DNA from: Prevotella sp.
Lineage (GTDB): Bacteria > Bacteroidota > Bacteroidia > Bacteroidales > Bacteroidaceae
Reading direction: 5' to 3'
DNA: 64,000 nt
Assembly (NCBI GenBank): GCA_024697645.1
Contig: JAILFH010000089.1
Span: 25,320-89,319 of the forward strand
The position numbers and the translations under genes were made by a program. Positions 7,303 through 16,794 of the stretch are shown here, piece after piece (position 1 is the stretch's first letter; each line of letters starts with the position of its first letter). The notes beneath the pieces were generated by a model. It was given only the letters and a program-made list of their open reading frames with translations. It searched no databases and was not told where the DNA came from.

Positions 7303-10296
7303 TTACAGGGTAACCTTGACACCGAGGTTATAGAAACGAGTCTGTGGCGCATAGCCAACGCTGGTTTCCATCAACTTGCGGTTCTTTGAAATTGTGAGCA
7401 GGTCGTTTCCGTTCACATAAACAGAGAGGGACTTCACCCATTTCCCATCAAACATTTCCGACGGGAAGTCGTAAGTCAACTGTACCTTGCGAAGGTTGAA
7501 ACGGTCGGTGCTGTACATCCAGAATGTAGATGCTGCACGATTGTTGTTCGAACTCAGCGTTGTCAGACGTGGATGCGTAGCAGTATTAGCAGTCTCCGGC
7601 GTCCAACGACCACGAACGTTCACAGAGTACTTAGCCTCTTGATCCATATAGTAGTAACTCGTGCCGCCACTGTTCTTCATTGCATAAGCGCCGAACTGGC
7701 CATTACCGAGCACAAAGAGCGTGAAATTCTTATACTTGAGCGTAAGGTTCACGCCAACGAACCAAGGAGTTCCGATGCTGCCCAAAGGATTGCTGTAAGG
7801 ACTGGCGGTAGGATTACCTCCGTCGTCAAAAACAGTAATGGTGCCCGACTTGCCAAGAACGACCAAATCCTTATTGTCGATTCGGCCATCACCATTGACA
7901 TCTTCGTACTTCAGGTCACCGGGCTGGATGCTACCACCGATAGCAGGAGTCGGGAGTTCTGACTTCAGCGTGTACTTCGTGGTGCCATCATCGCTGGTGG
8001 TCACATTAAAATCGTTCAGAGAATAGAAGCCCTGACACTTATAGCCCCAGAGCGCATCAAGAGCCTGACCTTCCAAATATTTGTGAGATGCCAAAGGATC
8101 TATCGTCTCATCGTACTTCTTCCATTTTGTGGTGAGATAAGTACCAACGACTCCTAAAGTAGCATCAACTTCACCGATCTTCTTCTTGAGCGTGACGCTA
8201 AAGTCGACACCCTTACGGTTCTGTATGTTATTGTTGATGGCCGGCATGAATGAACTTCCAGAAAGACCACCCTGCAAGTGAGAGGGGAAGGTAGTCAGAT
8301 TCTGGACAATATAGCCAGACATATCCGTATTGAAGAAACTAAGGTCGGTAGAGATCAACTTGTTGAAGAAGGAACCTCTCAGGCTTACCGACCATTCCTT
8401 GCGTTGAACGAAACCGAGGGAGGGATTGACACCCATTGTGGAATAAGTATAACTTGCAGTCGTTCCTTCATTCCATGAGAATCCGCTACCCTTCTGGTTC
8501 CATAAGGCATCATAGATATAGAAGGTATTGTCTTTCAGATAGACATCAATATCTTCTTTCAGATCGCTGTAGGAAGCGCTGAGCATCAGGTCGTCGACGA
8601 AACTTCCCTCCATGAAACTCTCTTTGGCGATGTTCCAACCGAGGGTGAACGAAGGTGAAATGGCATTGCGCTGGTCTTTGGGAAGGCGGGCAGAATGAAC
8701 GCCTGCCATTGCTGCTTCAGCAAAATAACGCCCCATATAGTCGTAACCTAACTGCAGACCTAAGTTTGCATTTGCATAACGATGGTATGTGCCACTTGTC
8801 GTTGTCGTAAACATATTGGCGAGCAACATTCCCGTTACATGATGCTTGGCAGCAAAGGTGTGGTCGTAGTCGAAATGGCCATTCCAACTAATGGTCTGAC
8901 GATATTTCGTATCCGACATAGACATATGACCTGTCACCACTTCGTCGTTCTGCTGGGTAATTGCCGTGATGACGTCCTGTGAATTATAGTTACTCCACGT
9001 TGGAATGAACACAGCGTACTTATTGTTGTATGAAAGACTGTAGTTGGCAGCATAGTCAATAGAGAACAATGTCTTGAAGGACAAACCCTTCAGGAATTTG
9101 TTCATGTCGTAAATGATTCCTGCATCAAACTGGAACTGACGACTGACGTCCTTTGTTCTACCACCAAAATAGCAATCTGCAATGGAGTTAGTCTGGGTGG
9201 CCTTTGTTCCGCCGGGGAAATACTTTCCGTCAAGAAGATTGAGCGACTTGCCCAGGATGGCGAGTGCCTTACTGGCATTCGGGTCTACCATATCAATAGG
9301 AATCAATGGTGCGGCATTCTCCGGGAAGTTTGGACGCATACTGGCCGCATCACCCCAGAAGTTACCCTTATTCTTATTGGCGTTATAGAAGGTGGCGCTC
9401 ACGTTGGCAAAGCCCTTGATGAGTTTGTTGACTACGAGATCCACATTACCACGTACGCTAAAACGGTCGGTGTAGTTGTCCTTAGCCGGACCGAAGTTGA
9501 TGAGATCCTCGAAGCGATAGTAGTTGATGTTTGTGTAGAAGTGGGCACGCGCTCCACCACCCTGGATTTCCAAAGTCCCTTCAGAACGGTTATACACCTT
9601 ACGAATATAATCGGAGGAATAGTAGTTCACGTTAGGATAACGATATGGATTAACACCCAAGGCATGGTTGTATATCTCCTGTTGCGAATAGCGGGGACCT
9701 GTGGGCAATTGGTCGTTCATACATGCCTCGTTATAGAGCGTCATGTACTCCGCAGAGCCAAGATACTCTGGAAATTCCTTGGCCACATGGAAACCTGTAT
9801 TCGCGTTTGCCTGAATCTGAAGGCCGTCCACCTTACCGCGCTTGGTAGTAATCAAGATAGCACCCTTTGCTCCCTTGGCACCATAAAGCACCACTGCCTG
9901 AGCACCCTTAAGGAAGGTAATCTGCTCTATTTCAGAAGGAAGCACATTGTTCGACGGACGCTTCACACCGTCGATAATAACGAGCGGCAGATTGCTGTTG
10001 TCGTTATTGTCGAGACGTTCATTGTCCATACCCCAAAGGTTGTTGCCATTCCATCCACCGACAAGCGCATACATGTCTTCAAGGCTACTCATCGTATAGT
10101 CCTTCCTCTGCAATTCTTCCATATCCACATAGGAAATGCCTCCCAGAAGATGGTCGGGATCCTTATCGCGGAAAGCGACATGGACTTTCTTTTTTGCCGA
10201 GACAGAATCCGCCTCATCGGTGGTCTGTGCATTGACCGCAAGCGGTGATGCAGCGAGCATGGCAAAGAGAAATATGTTTATTTTTATACTTTTCAT
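7303..10296 (-). CDS. SusC-like TonB-dependent transporter lacking the usual N-terminal regulatory domain
   Basis: A 997-residue outer-membrane transporter with signal peptide (SPLAVNAQ). The plug is recognised by LPLVIIDGVKRP, ITFLKGAQAVVLYG and KGAILITTKRG, followed by a long beta-barrel ending FYNLGVKVTL. Unlike the first SusC of this operon it has no CarboxypepD_reg-like domain; the mature protein goes almost straight to the plug (VHVAFRDKDPDHLLGGISYV). In xylan-uptake operons the second SusC (xusC) is often of this short type. It is expected to import xylo-oligosaccharides together with the next SusD; substrate inferred from context. Confidence 0.9.
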   Translation of the reverse strand: MKSIKINIFLFAMLAASPLAVNAQTTDEADSVSAKKKVHVAFRDKDPDHLLGGISYVDMEELQRKDYTMSSLEDMYALVGGWNGNNLWGMDNERLDNNDNSNLPLVIIDGVKRPSNNVLPSEIEQITFLKGAQAVVLYGAKGAKGAILITTKRGKVDGLQIQANANTGFHVAKEFPEYLGSAEYMTLYNEACMNDQLPTGPRYSQQEIYNHALGVNPYRYPNVNYYSSDYIRKVYNRSEGTLEIQGGGARAHFYTNINYYRFEDLINFGPAKDNYTDRFSVRGNVDLVVNKLIKGFANVSATFYNANKNKGNFWGDAASMRPNFPENAAPLIPIDMVDPNASKALAILGKSLNLLDGKYFPGGTKATQTNSIADCYFGGRTKDVSRQFQFDAGIIYDMNKFLKGLSFKTLFSIDYAANYSLSYNNKYAVFIPTWSNYNSQDVITAITQQNDEVVTGHMSMSDTKYRQTISWNGHFDYDHTFAAKHHVTGMLLANMFTTTTSGTYHRYANANLGLQLGYDYMGRYFAEAAMAGVHSARLPKDQRNAISPSFTLGWNIAKESFMEGSFVDDLMLSASYSDLKEDIDVYLKDNTFYIYDALWNQKGSGFSWNEGTTASYTYSTMGVNPSLGFVQRKEWSVSLRGSFFNKLISTDLSFFNTDMSGYIVQNLTTFPSHLQGGLSGSSFMPAINNNIQNRKGVDFSVTLKKKIGEVDATLGVVGTYLTTKWKKYDETIDPLASHKYLEGQALDALWGYKCQGFYSLNDFNVTTSDDGTTKYTLKSELPTPAIGGSIQPGDLKYEDVNGDGRIDNKDLVVLGKSGTITVFDDGGNPTASPYSNPLGSIGTPWFVGVNLTLKYKNFTLFVLGNGQFGAYAMKNSGGTSYYYMDQEAKYSVNVRGRWTPETANTATHPRLTTLSSNNNRAASTFWMYSTDRFNLRKVQLTYDFPSEMFDGKWVKSLSVYVNGNDLLTISKNRKLMETSVGYAPQTRFYNLGVKVTL

Positions 10297-10339
10297 ATTT
10301 TCAATTTTTCATTTTCTCATTTCTCATTTTCTCATTGAC

Positions 10340-12448
10340 TTACCATCCAGGGTTCTGTGGGAATCCTTCGTAAAGATATATATCCTTATCGGGAAGTGGG
10401 AACCAGTAGTGCTTAGATTCCAGACGACGGGTGATGAGTTCCTTCTTGGTGAAGTTACCAACATGTGCGTCCTTGGGATCATGACTTTTGAACCAATCCC
10501 ACGGATAGAGCGGTTCTGATCTCTTCTTGCCTTTCTCATCAATTTGATTCTCCTCAAAGGACTTGTTCGGGTCGTAATTGCCCCATTCCAGTCGCTCAAA
10601 TTCATGAGAGTATTTCATTGTGTAAGGAGGCTCCGTCAGGAGAAGCCAGCGTTGGAGGTCGCACCAGCGGAAACCTTCGAAAGCAAGTTCCACAGCGCGT
10701 TCGCGGCGTACTTCATCAATAAAATGCTCACGAGTGTCGCGAAGATTAGCGGCAACATGCTCCATAGGATAATCGATTGAGTTCACTCGATCGCGGAGTG
10801 CGTTGATGGCCTCTACGGCCGACAATGTGGTACAATACATGGGTCTTTCGTTCAATTCACTTACATTCGTTGCAATAGCAGCCTTGGCCTCTGCATACAT
10901 CAGATAGACATCAGCCAGACGCATATAAGGAATATAAGACTGGAAAGCGTACTCCCAATCGTACCATTTATCGCCGAAATTACACTGGTGAGGCACCAAT
11001 TTCTGAATGAAATAACCCGTGCTGCTTCCATGGTCGATGTCGCGCATAGCGCCACCCGTGTAAAGGTCGCAATATTCAAGTTTCTTCTGCTCTGCCGACA
11101 GGGGGTCTGTACTGAGAACATAGTGGAAACCGTCGAACACAAAGTCATGATAGAATCGTGGGTCACGATTCTTAAAGGGATGCTCAGGATCCCAGCCGGA
11201 ATTGGGGTTCAGCACGTATTCACCATTCTGAACCAGATAGATGGGTTGTCCGTTAGCCATACCGTATTGGTCGACGAGGTTAGCGGTGGGATGATGAATG
11301 ATGTTGTCGTGCTCTACAAGACCGGAAACCTTAGGACCGAAAATCTTTGCACAGTTCCAGTTGGCGGAATTGACTCCTGGATAAGCACCGCGGAAGATGG
11401 CTTCTGTAGTACCAGGCATATTCCAACTCTGCTTGACCGTATAGAAGATGTCAGAATAGTTGGTCTCTGAATTTTCATCACGCTCGTGATCGTAGATATT
11501 TGAATACTTATACTCAGCAAGTTTGTATCTTACGGTACCCTTGTTGACCATATCAAGCGCCTTTCCGAGTGCCTCTGCTGCCAAACGGCAGTACTTGACA
11601 TCGTAGTCATAAGTCTTGCCATTGGAACTTGCACCCAACAGTTGGGCTACACCACCATCCTTGGTCTTCTCGAACTCCTTCATCAGCGGAGAACCTGCCC
11701 AAAGATAGCACTTGCCAAGATAGCAGAGCGCCATGAACTTATTGACACGAAGTTCGTTCTTTCCTGATGTCTGCATACCGGCCAGAGTTTCATCCCAATC
11801 CAAAGGAAGAAGATCGTAGGCACGTTCGAAGTCTTCAGCACAACGGTCAGCACATTCCTGGAAAGAAAGACGAGGAAGTTCTGGAATGTTGGAAGCCTCA
11901 AAAGCCTGATCAATATAGGGGAGACCTCCGAAGTAGCACATCAGTTCGAAATGCCACCATGCACGGAAGAAATACATCTGACCAAGCAACAGGTCGCGCT
12001 CTTCATCAGTTCCTACGAGTGACTTAATCTGCTCAATACCCATGTTGCATTTACGAATGCTGTACCATGAGTTTCTCCAGAGCGACTGGTCGCGGCCATT
12101 GAAGTTGTTACCCATGAGCCAGCACTGGTTGTTATTCAGCCAGTTGCGATAGTTGCCAAGGTCCACCTGATGATCCATATGTGCATAGCCTTCAGGGTTA
12201 TGAACAGCATCATCGCCAAAATTCCATGCGGTACAATAATTAACCTTCTCCTTGTCAGGTATCAGGTTATAGATTTCCTCAATATATCCCTGGAAGTTGC
12301 GGAAGTTCTTGAATGCCTCATCTTCTGCCACGATAGACTCCGGATCTTTTTCGAGCCAGTCGGTGCACGACGTAAGCGAAGCGCCAACAGCCAACGAGAG
12401 CAGCAAACTCCACAAAAGGGATTTTATGTTATTATAATATTTAATCAT
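10340..12448 (-). CDS. SusD/RagB-family lipoprotein (first pair)
   Basis: A 702-residue SusD protein with a lipobox at ASLTSC. Typical motifs are WRNSWYSIRKCNMGIEQI, YFFRAWWHFELMCYFGGLPY, YMRLADVYLMYAEAKAAI, and at the C-terminus RRERAVELAFEGFRWCDLQRW with YWFPLPDKDIYLYEGFPQN. It follows its SusC partner after 12 bp, consistent with translational coupling, and corresponds by order to xusB. It should bind and deliver xylan oligosaccharides on the cell surface. Confidence 0.92.
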   Translation of the reverse strand: MIKYYNNIKSLLWSLLLSLAVGASLTSCTDWLEKDPESIVAEDEAFKNFRNFQGYIEEIYNLIPDKEKVNYCTAWNFGDDAVHNPEGYAHMDHQVDLGNYRNWLNNNQCWLMGNNFNGRDQSLWRNSWYSIRKCNMGIEQIKSLVGTDEERDLLLGQMYFFRAWWHFELMCYFGGLPYIDQAFEASNIPELPRLSFQECADRCAEDFERAYDLLPLDWDETLAGMQTSGKNELRVNKFMALCYLGKCYLWAGSPLMKEFEKTKDGGVAQLLGASSNGKTYDYDVKYCRLAAEALGKALDMVNKGTVRYKLAEYKYSNIYDHERDENSETNYSDIFYTVKQSWNMPGTTEAIFRGAYPGVNSANWNCAKIFGPKVSGLVEHDNIIHHPTANLVDQYGMANGQPIYLVQNGEYVLNPNSGWDPEHPFKNRDPRFYHDFVFDGFHYVLSTDPLSAEQKKLEYCDLYTGGAMRDIDHGSSTGYFIQKLVPHQCNFGDKWYDWEYAFQSYIPYMRLADVYLMYAEAKAAIATNVSELNERPMYCTTLSAVEAINALRDRVNSIDYPMEHVAANLRDTREHFIDEVRRERAVELAFEGFRWCDLQRWLLLTEPPYTMKYSHEFERLEWGNYDPNKSFEENQIDEKGKKRSEPLYPWDWFKSHDPKDAHVGNFTKKELITRRLESKHYWFPLPDKDIYLYEGFPQNPGW

Positions 12449-12460
12449 AGTTGTACGCCA

Positions 12461-15400
12461 TTAAATGTTAAGTTTAATTCCGAAGTTGTAACGTCTGACA
12501 GTAGGATAGGCACCGCCTCCGCCACTCCATCCATAGTTACTCTCACGGTCGTCAGGCATCTTGGTAATCAGGAAAAGGTTGTTACCATTGAGGTAGATTT
12601 TCAGACTTGTGAATCCAAGTTTCCTAATCCAGCCCTTCGTCCATGTATAGGCGACTTCAACGTTCTTCAGTCTGAAGTAAGAACCGTCGTAGAGATACTG
12701 TGTTCCATCGTTGTATGAAACTTGAGTCGTGAAGCGAGGTACGACAACCTCACCTGTTCCATCTACAGCATTCCACCATTTACCATTATCATATACGGTG
12801 AGAAGTTTATTATTGAAAGAGGGGAGACCTACGTCACGCGTAACACCCGTGACGCCATAGAGTTGGGCAAACATGCTGAAGCCCTTCCACTCCCATCCGA
12901 TGGTAGCATTGTAGGTGTGCTCAGGATTTCCTGTATAGCCGTAAGGAGCCTGGTCGTTTGTTTCATCAACGACACCGTCACCATTAAAGTCGACGATATA
13001 GTGGTCGCCGATAAGAACCTGACCGTCGTCCTTTTCACGCGCAGGCGTACCATATAGTTCATCATAAGAGCCGATAAAACCTTTATCAATGAACGACCAG
13101 TATTGTCCCTGAGAATAACCCTCAGCCTTACGGTAACTCGGAATCAGTTTGGGATCGTCTTTCAACTTAATCACATTGTGTGCATAGGTATAGTTGGAAT
13201 TAACCCAGAAACGCATACCGTTCTTCAGCACCTTGTTGAAGCGAAGTTCAATTTCGAAACCAGTATTCTTAATCTTACCCTTATTGATGTCAGGAGTCTT
13301 TGCTGCACCAAAATAAGAAGGAACCGAGCGGTCGGCACCTGATATAAAGATGTCATAACGGTCGTCACGGAACCAGTCGAAACTACCGGCAAACATACCG
13401 CCGAGGAATCCGTAGTCGAAACCAAGGTTCTTCTTCTGAACCGTTGCCCAGCGAAGGTCAGGCATAGCAATCGTGGCTTCCTTATAGGCTACGAAGGGAC
13501 TTGCCGAACCGTCAATAGACATATTGAAACCATCTCCGTTGTTCATAACTTCCCAACCAGTCAGGTAAGCGAAGCGGGCACCGGCACTATCATCACCGAT
13601 CTCACCAAATGAACCACGAATCTTGAGCATATCAACGATATTTCGATCTTTAAGAGATTTCATGAATTTCTCTTCAGACACCATCCAGCCTACTGCTCCT
13701 GAACAGAAGAATGCAAAACGATTGTCGGGTGAGAATCTCTGTGAACCGTTGTAGGCTCCATTGAACTCTGCAAAGTACTTGCTCTTATAATCATAGGTGG
13801 TACGGAACACCCAGTCTTCACGACGATTTTCGAGGTCAGCATTACCTGCATCGATACGACGCTTCCAGTTGCCCATGAGCGTCAAGTTATGGTCGCCGAA
13901 CTGACGTCCCCAGAATAGTTGGAGCGACATTTCGGTTGCACGGTATGTATAACTGACGTCACCTGCCCTGACATCCCAGTCGCGGCTCTCATAGAAGTCG
14001 AAACCAGTATTATCATAGATGGCCGACTCAAATAGTAGCAGTCCGTCCTCAGGAAGCATGTATGCTCTACTGTTCTTGTGACCTTCGGCAGAAATACCAC
14101 GGGTTCCCTCATCGAAGCGGTTGTCCCAGGAAATCGTTCCTCTTGCAACAAGTCCCTTCGTGATGAAATCGAGTTTCTGCTCGAGTGCAAAGTCAGTGTA
14201 TACACGTGTGATGGTTTTCAACTCATAACCTGCTGTAGCCACACTCATCGGAGAGTTCTCGATGTTGGAAACCAGTGGGTAGTAACCCCAGGCCCCATTG
14301 GAGAACTGAACAGGGAAAAGGTTGGGCGCCATACCATAGGCACCTGCCCACTTCTGCTGCTGGAAGAACTCGCCGCTATTACCATAATAATAACGAGGCG
14401 TCTTCTGCTGGGCATTAGAACCTGCCAGATTCACCTTGAACTGAGTGGTCTTCGTAATTTGGAAGTCAAGATTTGAACGTACATTCAAACGATTATAGGA
14501 GTAACCACCTTCATAGCCCTGATGGTTATCCCAAAGTTTTGTCATATCACCTTCATTCTGAAAGTCAAATGCTACGAAATACTTTACATACTCCGTACCA
14601 CCATAGATGTTGAGGTTTGTATTATATGACAAAGCAGTATTTTTGAACATCTCTTCCTGCCAGTCAACATTCGGATAACGCTCTGCCTGACTGTAGTCGC
14701 CAAGGTAGGAACCATCAGCAGTATAGTTTGACAAAACCGTATGATCCTGATTGCGGAAATTATTGATGAAGGTCTGTGGACGATAATATGCCCACGATGC
14801 GGCTCCGCCTATGGCAAGTTCATGCTCGATGGCCTGATTACGGTACATATAACCGTCATAGGAGTCGTACTTGCGTGGCAGTTTTGATACGGCCTTTAAG
14901 GTAGCATTGAAGCCAACATCAATTCTTGCCTTACCCTCCACACCACGTTTGGTGGTAATAAGGATAACGCCGTTAGCACCTTCCACACCATATACAGCAG
15001 TGGCAGATGCGTCCTTCAATACCGAGATTGTTGCCACAGACGTGATATCTACTGACTTGATCTCACGCTTGACGCCATCGACGAGAACCAGTGGCTGAGC
15101 ATCCTGATTCCAGGCAGCAGCACCACGGATATAAATTCGTGGGTCTTCTTCACCTGGCTGACCCGTAGAAGCAATTGTCGCAATACCGGGTAGATTACCT
15201 GTAAGGGCAGCACTGACACTACCTATACCGGCTGCTCGTTCAAGCACTTCACCTGTTGTCTGGGTAATGGCTCCCACCACAGAGGCTTTCTTCTGCTGGC
15301 CATAACCGACAATAACCACTTCTTCAAGTTGGGTATCATCATCTTCCAAAGTCACTCTGTTTACTTTATCAGATGTAACTTTTACTTCTTTCTCTTTCAT

Positions 15401-15676
15401 GCCGACGTAAGTCACTATAAGAGTACCCTTACCTCCTGGCATATTTAGCGAGAAGTTTCCGTCGATGTCGGTAATAGTTCCATTCGTACGATTGTCTTTT
15501 TGGACAACTGTTGCACCTATTACCGCCTCGCCGCTGCTGTCAATGACGACACCCTTGACTAAACTTTGACCGAATGATGGTAATGAGAAAACCACCATAA
15601 GCAAAGCCAGAACCGATGTCTTTGAAGATTTCTTGCACATAACAAGATTGATCATCATTTTCAGTTTTTTTGTCAT
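12461..15676 (-). CDS. SusC-like TonB-dependent transporter (first pair)
   Basis: A 1071-residue SusC/RagA protein and the first gene of the xylan-uptake operon. After the signal peptide (FSLPSFGQ) comes a CarboxypepD_reg-like domain (VKGVVIDSSGEAVIGATVV), a TonB-box-like EEVVIVGYG, then the plug (PLVLVDGVKREI, DASATAVYG, GVILITTKRG) and a large barrel ending YNFGIKLNI. SusC barrels import oligosaccharides using TonB energy. By order it matches xusA. Several Met codons near the start (positions 1, 7, 8) leave the exact start open. Its promoter region is the AT-rich stretch at 15700-15870. Confidence 0.92.
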   Translation of the reverse strand: MTKKLKMMINLVMCKKSSKTSVLALLMVVFSLPSFGQSLVKGVVIDSSGEAVIGATVVQKDNRTNGTITDIDGNFSLNMPGGKGTLIVTYVGMKEKEVKVTSDKVNRVTLEDDDTQLEEVVIVGYGQQKKASVVGAITQTTGEVLERAAGIGSVSAALTGNLPGIATIASTGQPGEEDPRIYIRGAAAWNQDAQPLVLVDGVKREIKSVDITSVATISVLKDASATAVYGVEGANGVILITTKRGVEGKARIDVGFNATLKAVSKLPRKYDSYDGYMYRNQAIEHELAIGGAASWAYYRPQTFINNFRNQDHTVLSNYTADGSYLGDYSQAERYPNVDWQEEMFKNTALSYNTNLNIYGGTEYVKYFVAFDFQNEGDMTKLWDNHQGYEGGYSYNRLNVRSNLDFQITKTTQFKVNLAGSNAQQKTPRYYYGNSGEFFQQQKWAGAYGMAPNLFPVQFSNGAWGYYPLVSNIENSPMSVATAGYELKTITRVYTDFALEQKLDFITKGLVARGTISWDNRFDEGTRGISAEGHKNSRAYMLPEDGLLLFESAIYDNTGFDFYESRDWDVRAGDVSYTYRATEMSLQLFWGRQFGDHNLTLMGNWKRRIDAGNADLENRREDWVFRTTYDYKSKYFAEFNGAYNGSQRFSPDNRFAFFCSGAVGWMVSEEKFMKSLKDRNIVDMLKIRGSFGEIGDDSAGARFAYLTGWEVMNNGDGFNMSIDGSASPFVAYKEATIAMPDLRWATVQKKNLGFDYGFLGGMFAGSFDWFRDDRYDIFISGADRSVPSYFGAAKTPDINKGKIKNTGFEIELRFNKVLKNGMRFWVNSNYTYAHNVIKLKDDPKLIPSYRKAEGYSQGQYWSFIDKGFIGSYDELYGTPAREKDDGQVLIGDHYIVDFNGDGVVDETNDQAPYGYTGNPEHTYNATIGWEWKGFSMFAQLYGVTGVTRDVGLPSFNNKLLTVYDNGKWWNAVDGTGEVVVPRFTTQVSYNDGTQYLYDGSYFRLKNVEVAYTWTKGWIRKLGFTSLKIYLNGNNLFLITKMPDDRESNYGWSGGGGAYPTVRRYNFGIKLNI

Positions 15677-15749
15677 TTGGGTTTTAATTATTATATCAAA
15701 TTTTCGTTTAGTTTACAGATTGTGGAATTTATATATATATTGTCATTTG

Positions 15750-15757
15750 CAAATTTA
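15750..15757 (-). promoter_or_regulatory. Promoter -7 box, proximal, xylan-uptake operon
   Basis: On the minus strand this reads TAAATTTG, an exact match to the Bacteroidetes TAnnTTTG -7 element, about 75 bp upstream of the first susC start. No clear -33 TTTG is present, which fits a promoter that needs an activator. Confidence 0.5.
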
Positions 15758-15800
15758 AACATTTTTTTTGTTTGTTGTTATATATTTAAAATATCGTTTG

Positions 15801-15808
15801 CAAAATTA
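15801..15808 (-). promoter_or_regulatory. Promoter -7 box, distal, xylan-uptake operon
   Basis: On the minus strand this reads TAATTTTG, a second exact TAnnTTTG match 51 bp further upstream. The 9-bp inverted repeat at 15846-15865 lies about 40 bp upstream of it, a suitable place for an activator site. Confidence 0.5.
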
Positions 15809-15845
15809 AACATTATTTTCATTTGTAACGACTTTTTATGTATCA

Positions 15846-15865
15846 GTTACTTTTCAAAAAGTAAC
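15846..15865. promoter_or_regulatory. Inverted repeat, candidate operator
   Basis: GTTACTTTTCAAAAAGTAAC has perfect 9-bp arms around a 2-bp centre. It is upstream of both candidate -7 boxes of the xylan-uptake operon. The size and position suit a dimeric regulator such as the hybrid two-component regulators that control xylan loci; no such regulator gene is in the window, so the partner is unknown. Confidence 0.5.
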
Positions 15866-16106
15866 ATTTGCAAAAAAATGGAACTAAATTCGTAAAAAAA
15901 TTACTCGTTCATATCCTTATCTCTCACGCGCGTACCATATTAAATAATTTCACAAGTTGGTTCCTTTGCCGGTTCGAACATGATATCACCCTTGTCTTTC
16001 GGTTAGGATGCTGCGTCATACGCGTCCGCACCTTCACAAGATACTGCTGGAAATTATAACCTATGCAGTTTTTCTTTGGACGCACCTTGTGGACACAGGT
16101 TGTGCC

Positions 16107-16207
16107 TAGTGCCTAACGATCGTAGGCCAGGTGGGCCGTTACCCCCGCCTGCTGCCTAATCCTACGCATCCCCATCCCACAGCATCGACCAACAGAGGAC
16201 CTTTTCC
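16107..16207 (-). ncRNA. Segment resembling 16S rRNA (around E. coli 205-290)
   Basis: The minus strand contains, in order and with nearly identical spacing, GGATGGGGATGCGT, GATTAG, GGCGGGG, TAACGGCCCACC and CGATC, as in Bacteroidales 16S rRNA. Spacers between blocks keep their length (2 and 6 nt); one G is inserted in the GGGG run. The bases flanking the hairpin are CAGG/CCTG instead of the usual TTGG/CCAA, so pairing is kept. The similarity does not continue into the next 16S block (TCTGAGAGGAAGG). It may be an rRNA gene remnant or a structured RNA. It lies upstream of the xylan-uptake operon, on the same strand. The rest of 15880-16250 shows no gene. Confidence 0.5.
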
Positions 16208-16274
16208 AGGATATTTCATTCTTCACAATTTTAGGTCAATAATAAAGTAGGACTGAATAGCGCTTATGGTTTTA

Positions 16275-16313
16275 AAAACGAGCAGGAGGGTGAATCACAT
16301 CAGCCTCCTGCTC
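16275..16313 (-). terminator. Intrinsic terminator
   Basis: Perfect 10-bp stem GAGCAGGAGG/CCTCCTGCTC with a 14-nt loop. On the minus strand it is followed by GTTTTT. It lies downstream of tRNA-His and would insulate the xylan operon leader from upstream transcription. Confidence 0.7.
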
Positions 16314-16503
16314 TTGAAAACATTAACCATAATATATCTAATGCATATAATATATATATATTCGATTGCAAAATTATCGCATTCTTCGCATATATCCAAA
16401 AAAGTTTGTTACACGTATTTTCTCATTTGTAACACTCGTTTGGAACTTTTTCGAGAAGGTTTGTAAACAAGTGGCACAAAAGTGGTACAACAATGAATAC
16501 CCT

Positions 16504-16545
16504 CAAAAACAAGAAACCCTATAAGACAATTGACTTACAGGGTTT
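16504..16545 (-). terminator. Terminator of tRNA-His
   Basis: On the minus strand AAACCCTGTAAG pairs with CTTATAGGGTTT (12 bp, one G-U) and is followed by CTTGTTTTTG. It lies directly after the 3' end of the tRNA. Confidence 0.75.
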
Positions 16546-16552
16546 TACGCCT

Positions 16553-16630
16553 TGGGGTGCCCGGTGGGACTCGAACCCACGACATTCAGAACCACAATCT
16601 GACGCTCTAACCAACTGAACTACGGGCACC
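16553..16630 (-). tRNA. tRNA-His (GTG anticodon)
   Basis: The minus strand folds as a tRNA: acceptor GTGCCCG/CGGGCAC, D-arm with AGTTGGTTAGAGC, anticodon arm CAGA-TTGTGGT-TCTG giving anticodon GTG, and T-arm GTGGG-TTCGAGT-CCCAC. An additional 5' G opposite the discriminator C is the G-1 identity element of tRNA-His. CCA appears to be encoded. Confidence 0.96.
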
Positions 16631-16794
16631 ATGTTGGTTTTGCGGATGCAAAGGTAAGTAAAAAGTTCGGAACCACCAAATATTTGGGTTGAATTTTTGA
16701 TAAAAACTTTCTGAGACCTTGTTTTTAGAGCGAGCCTGAAGGCTTCGGATGCAAGTTCTTTGGCGTAACATTCTCAACTTTCTCAACAAAGACC

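Noticed and set aside
15677-16059. Small plus-strand ORFs of 63-72 aa upstream of susC
   Set aside because: They lie in AT-rich promoter DNA with low-complexity F/I/K composition and no family pattern.
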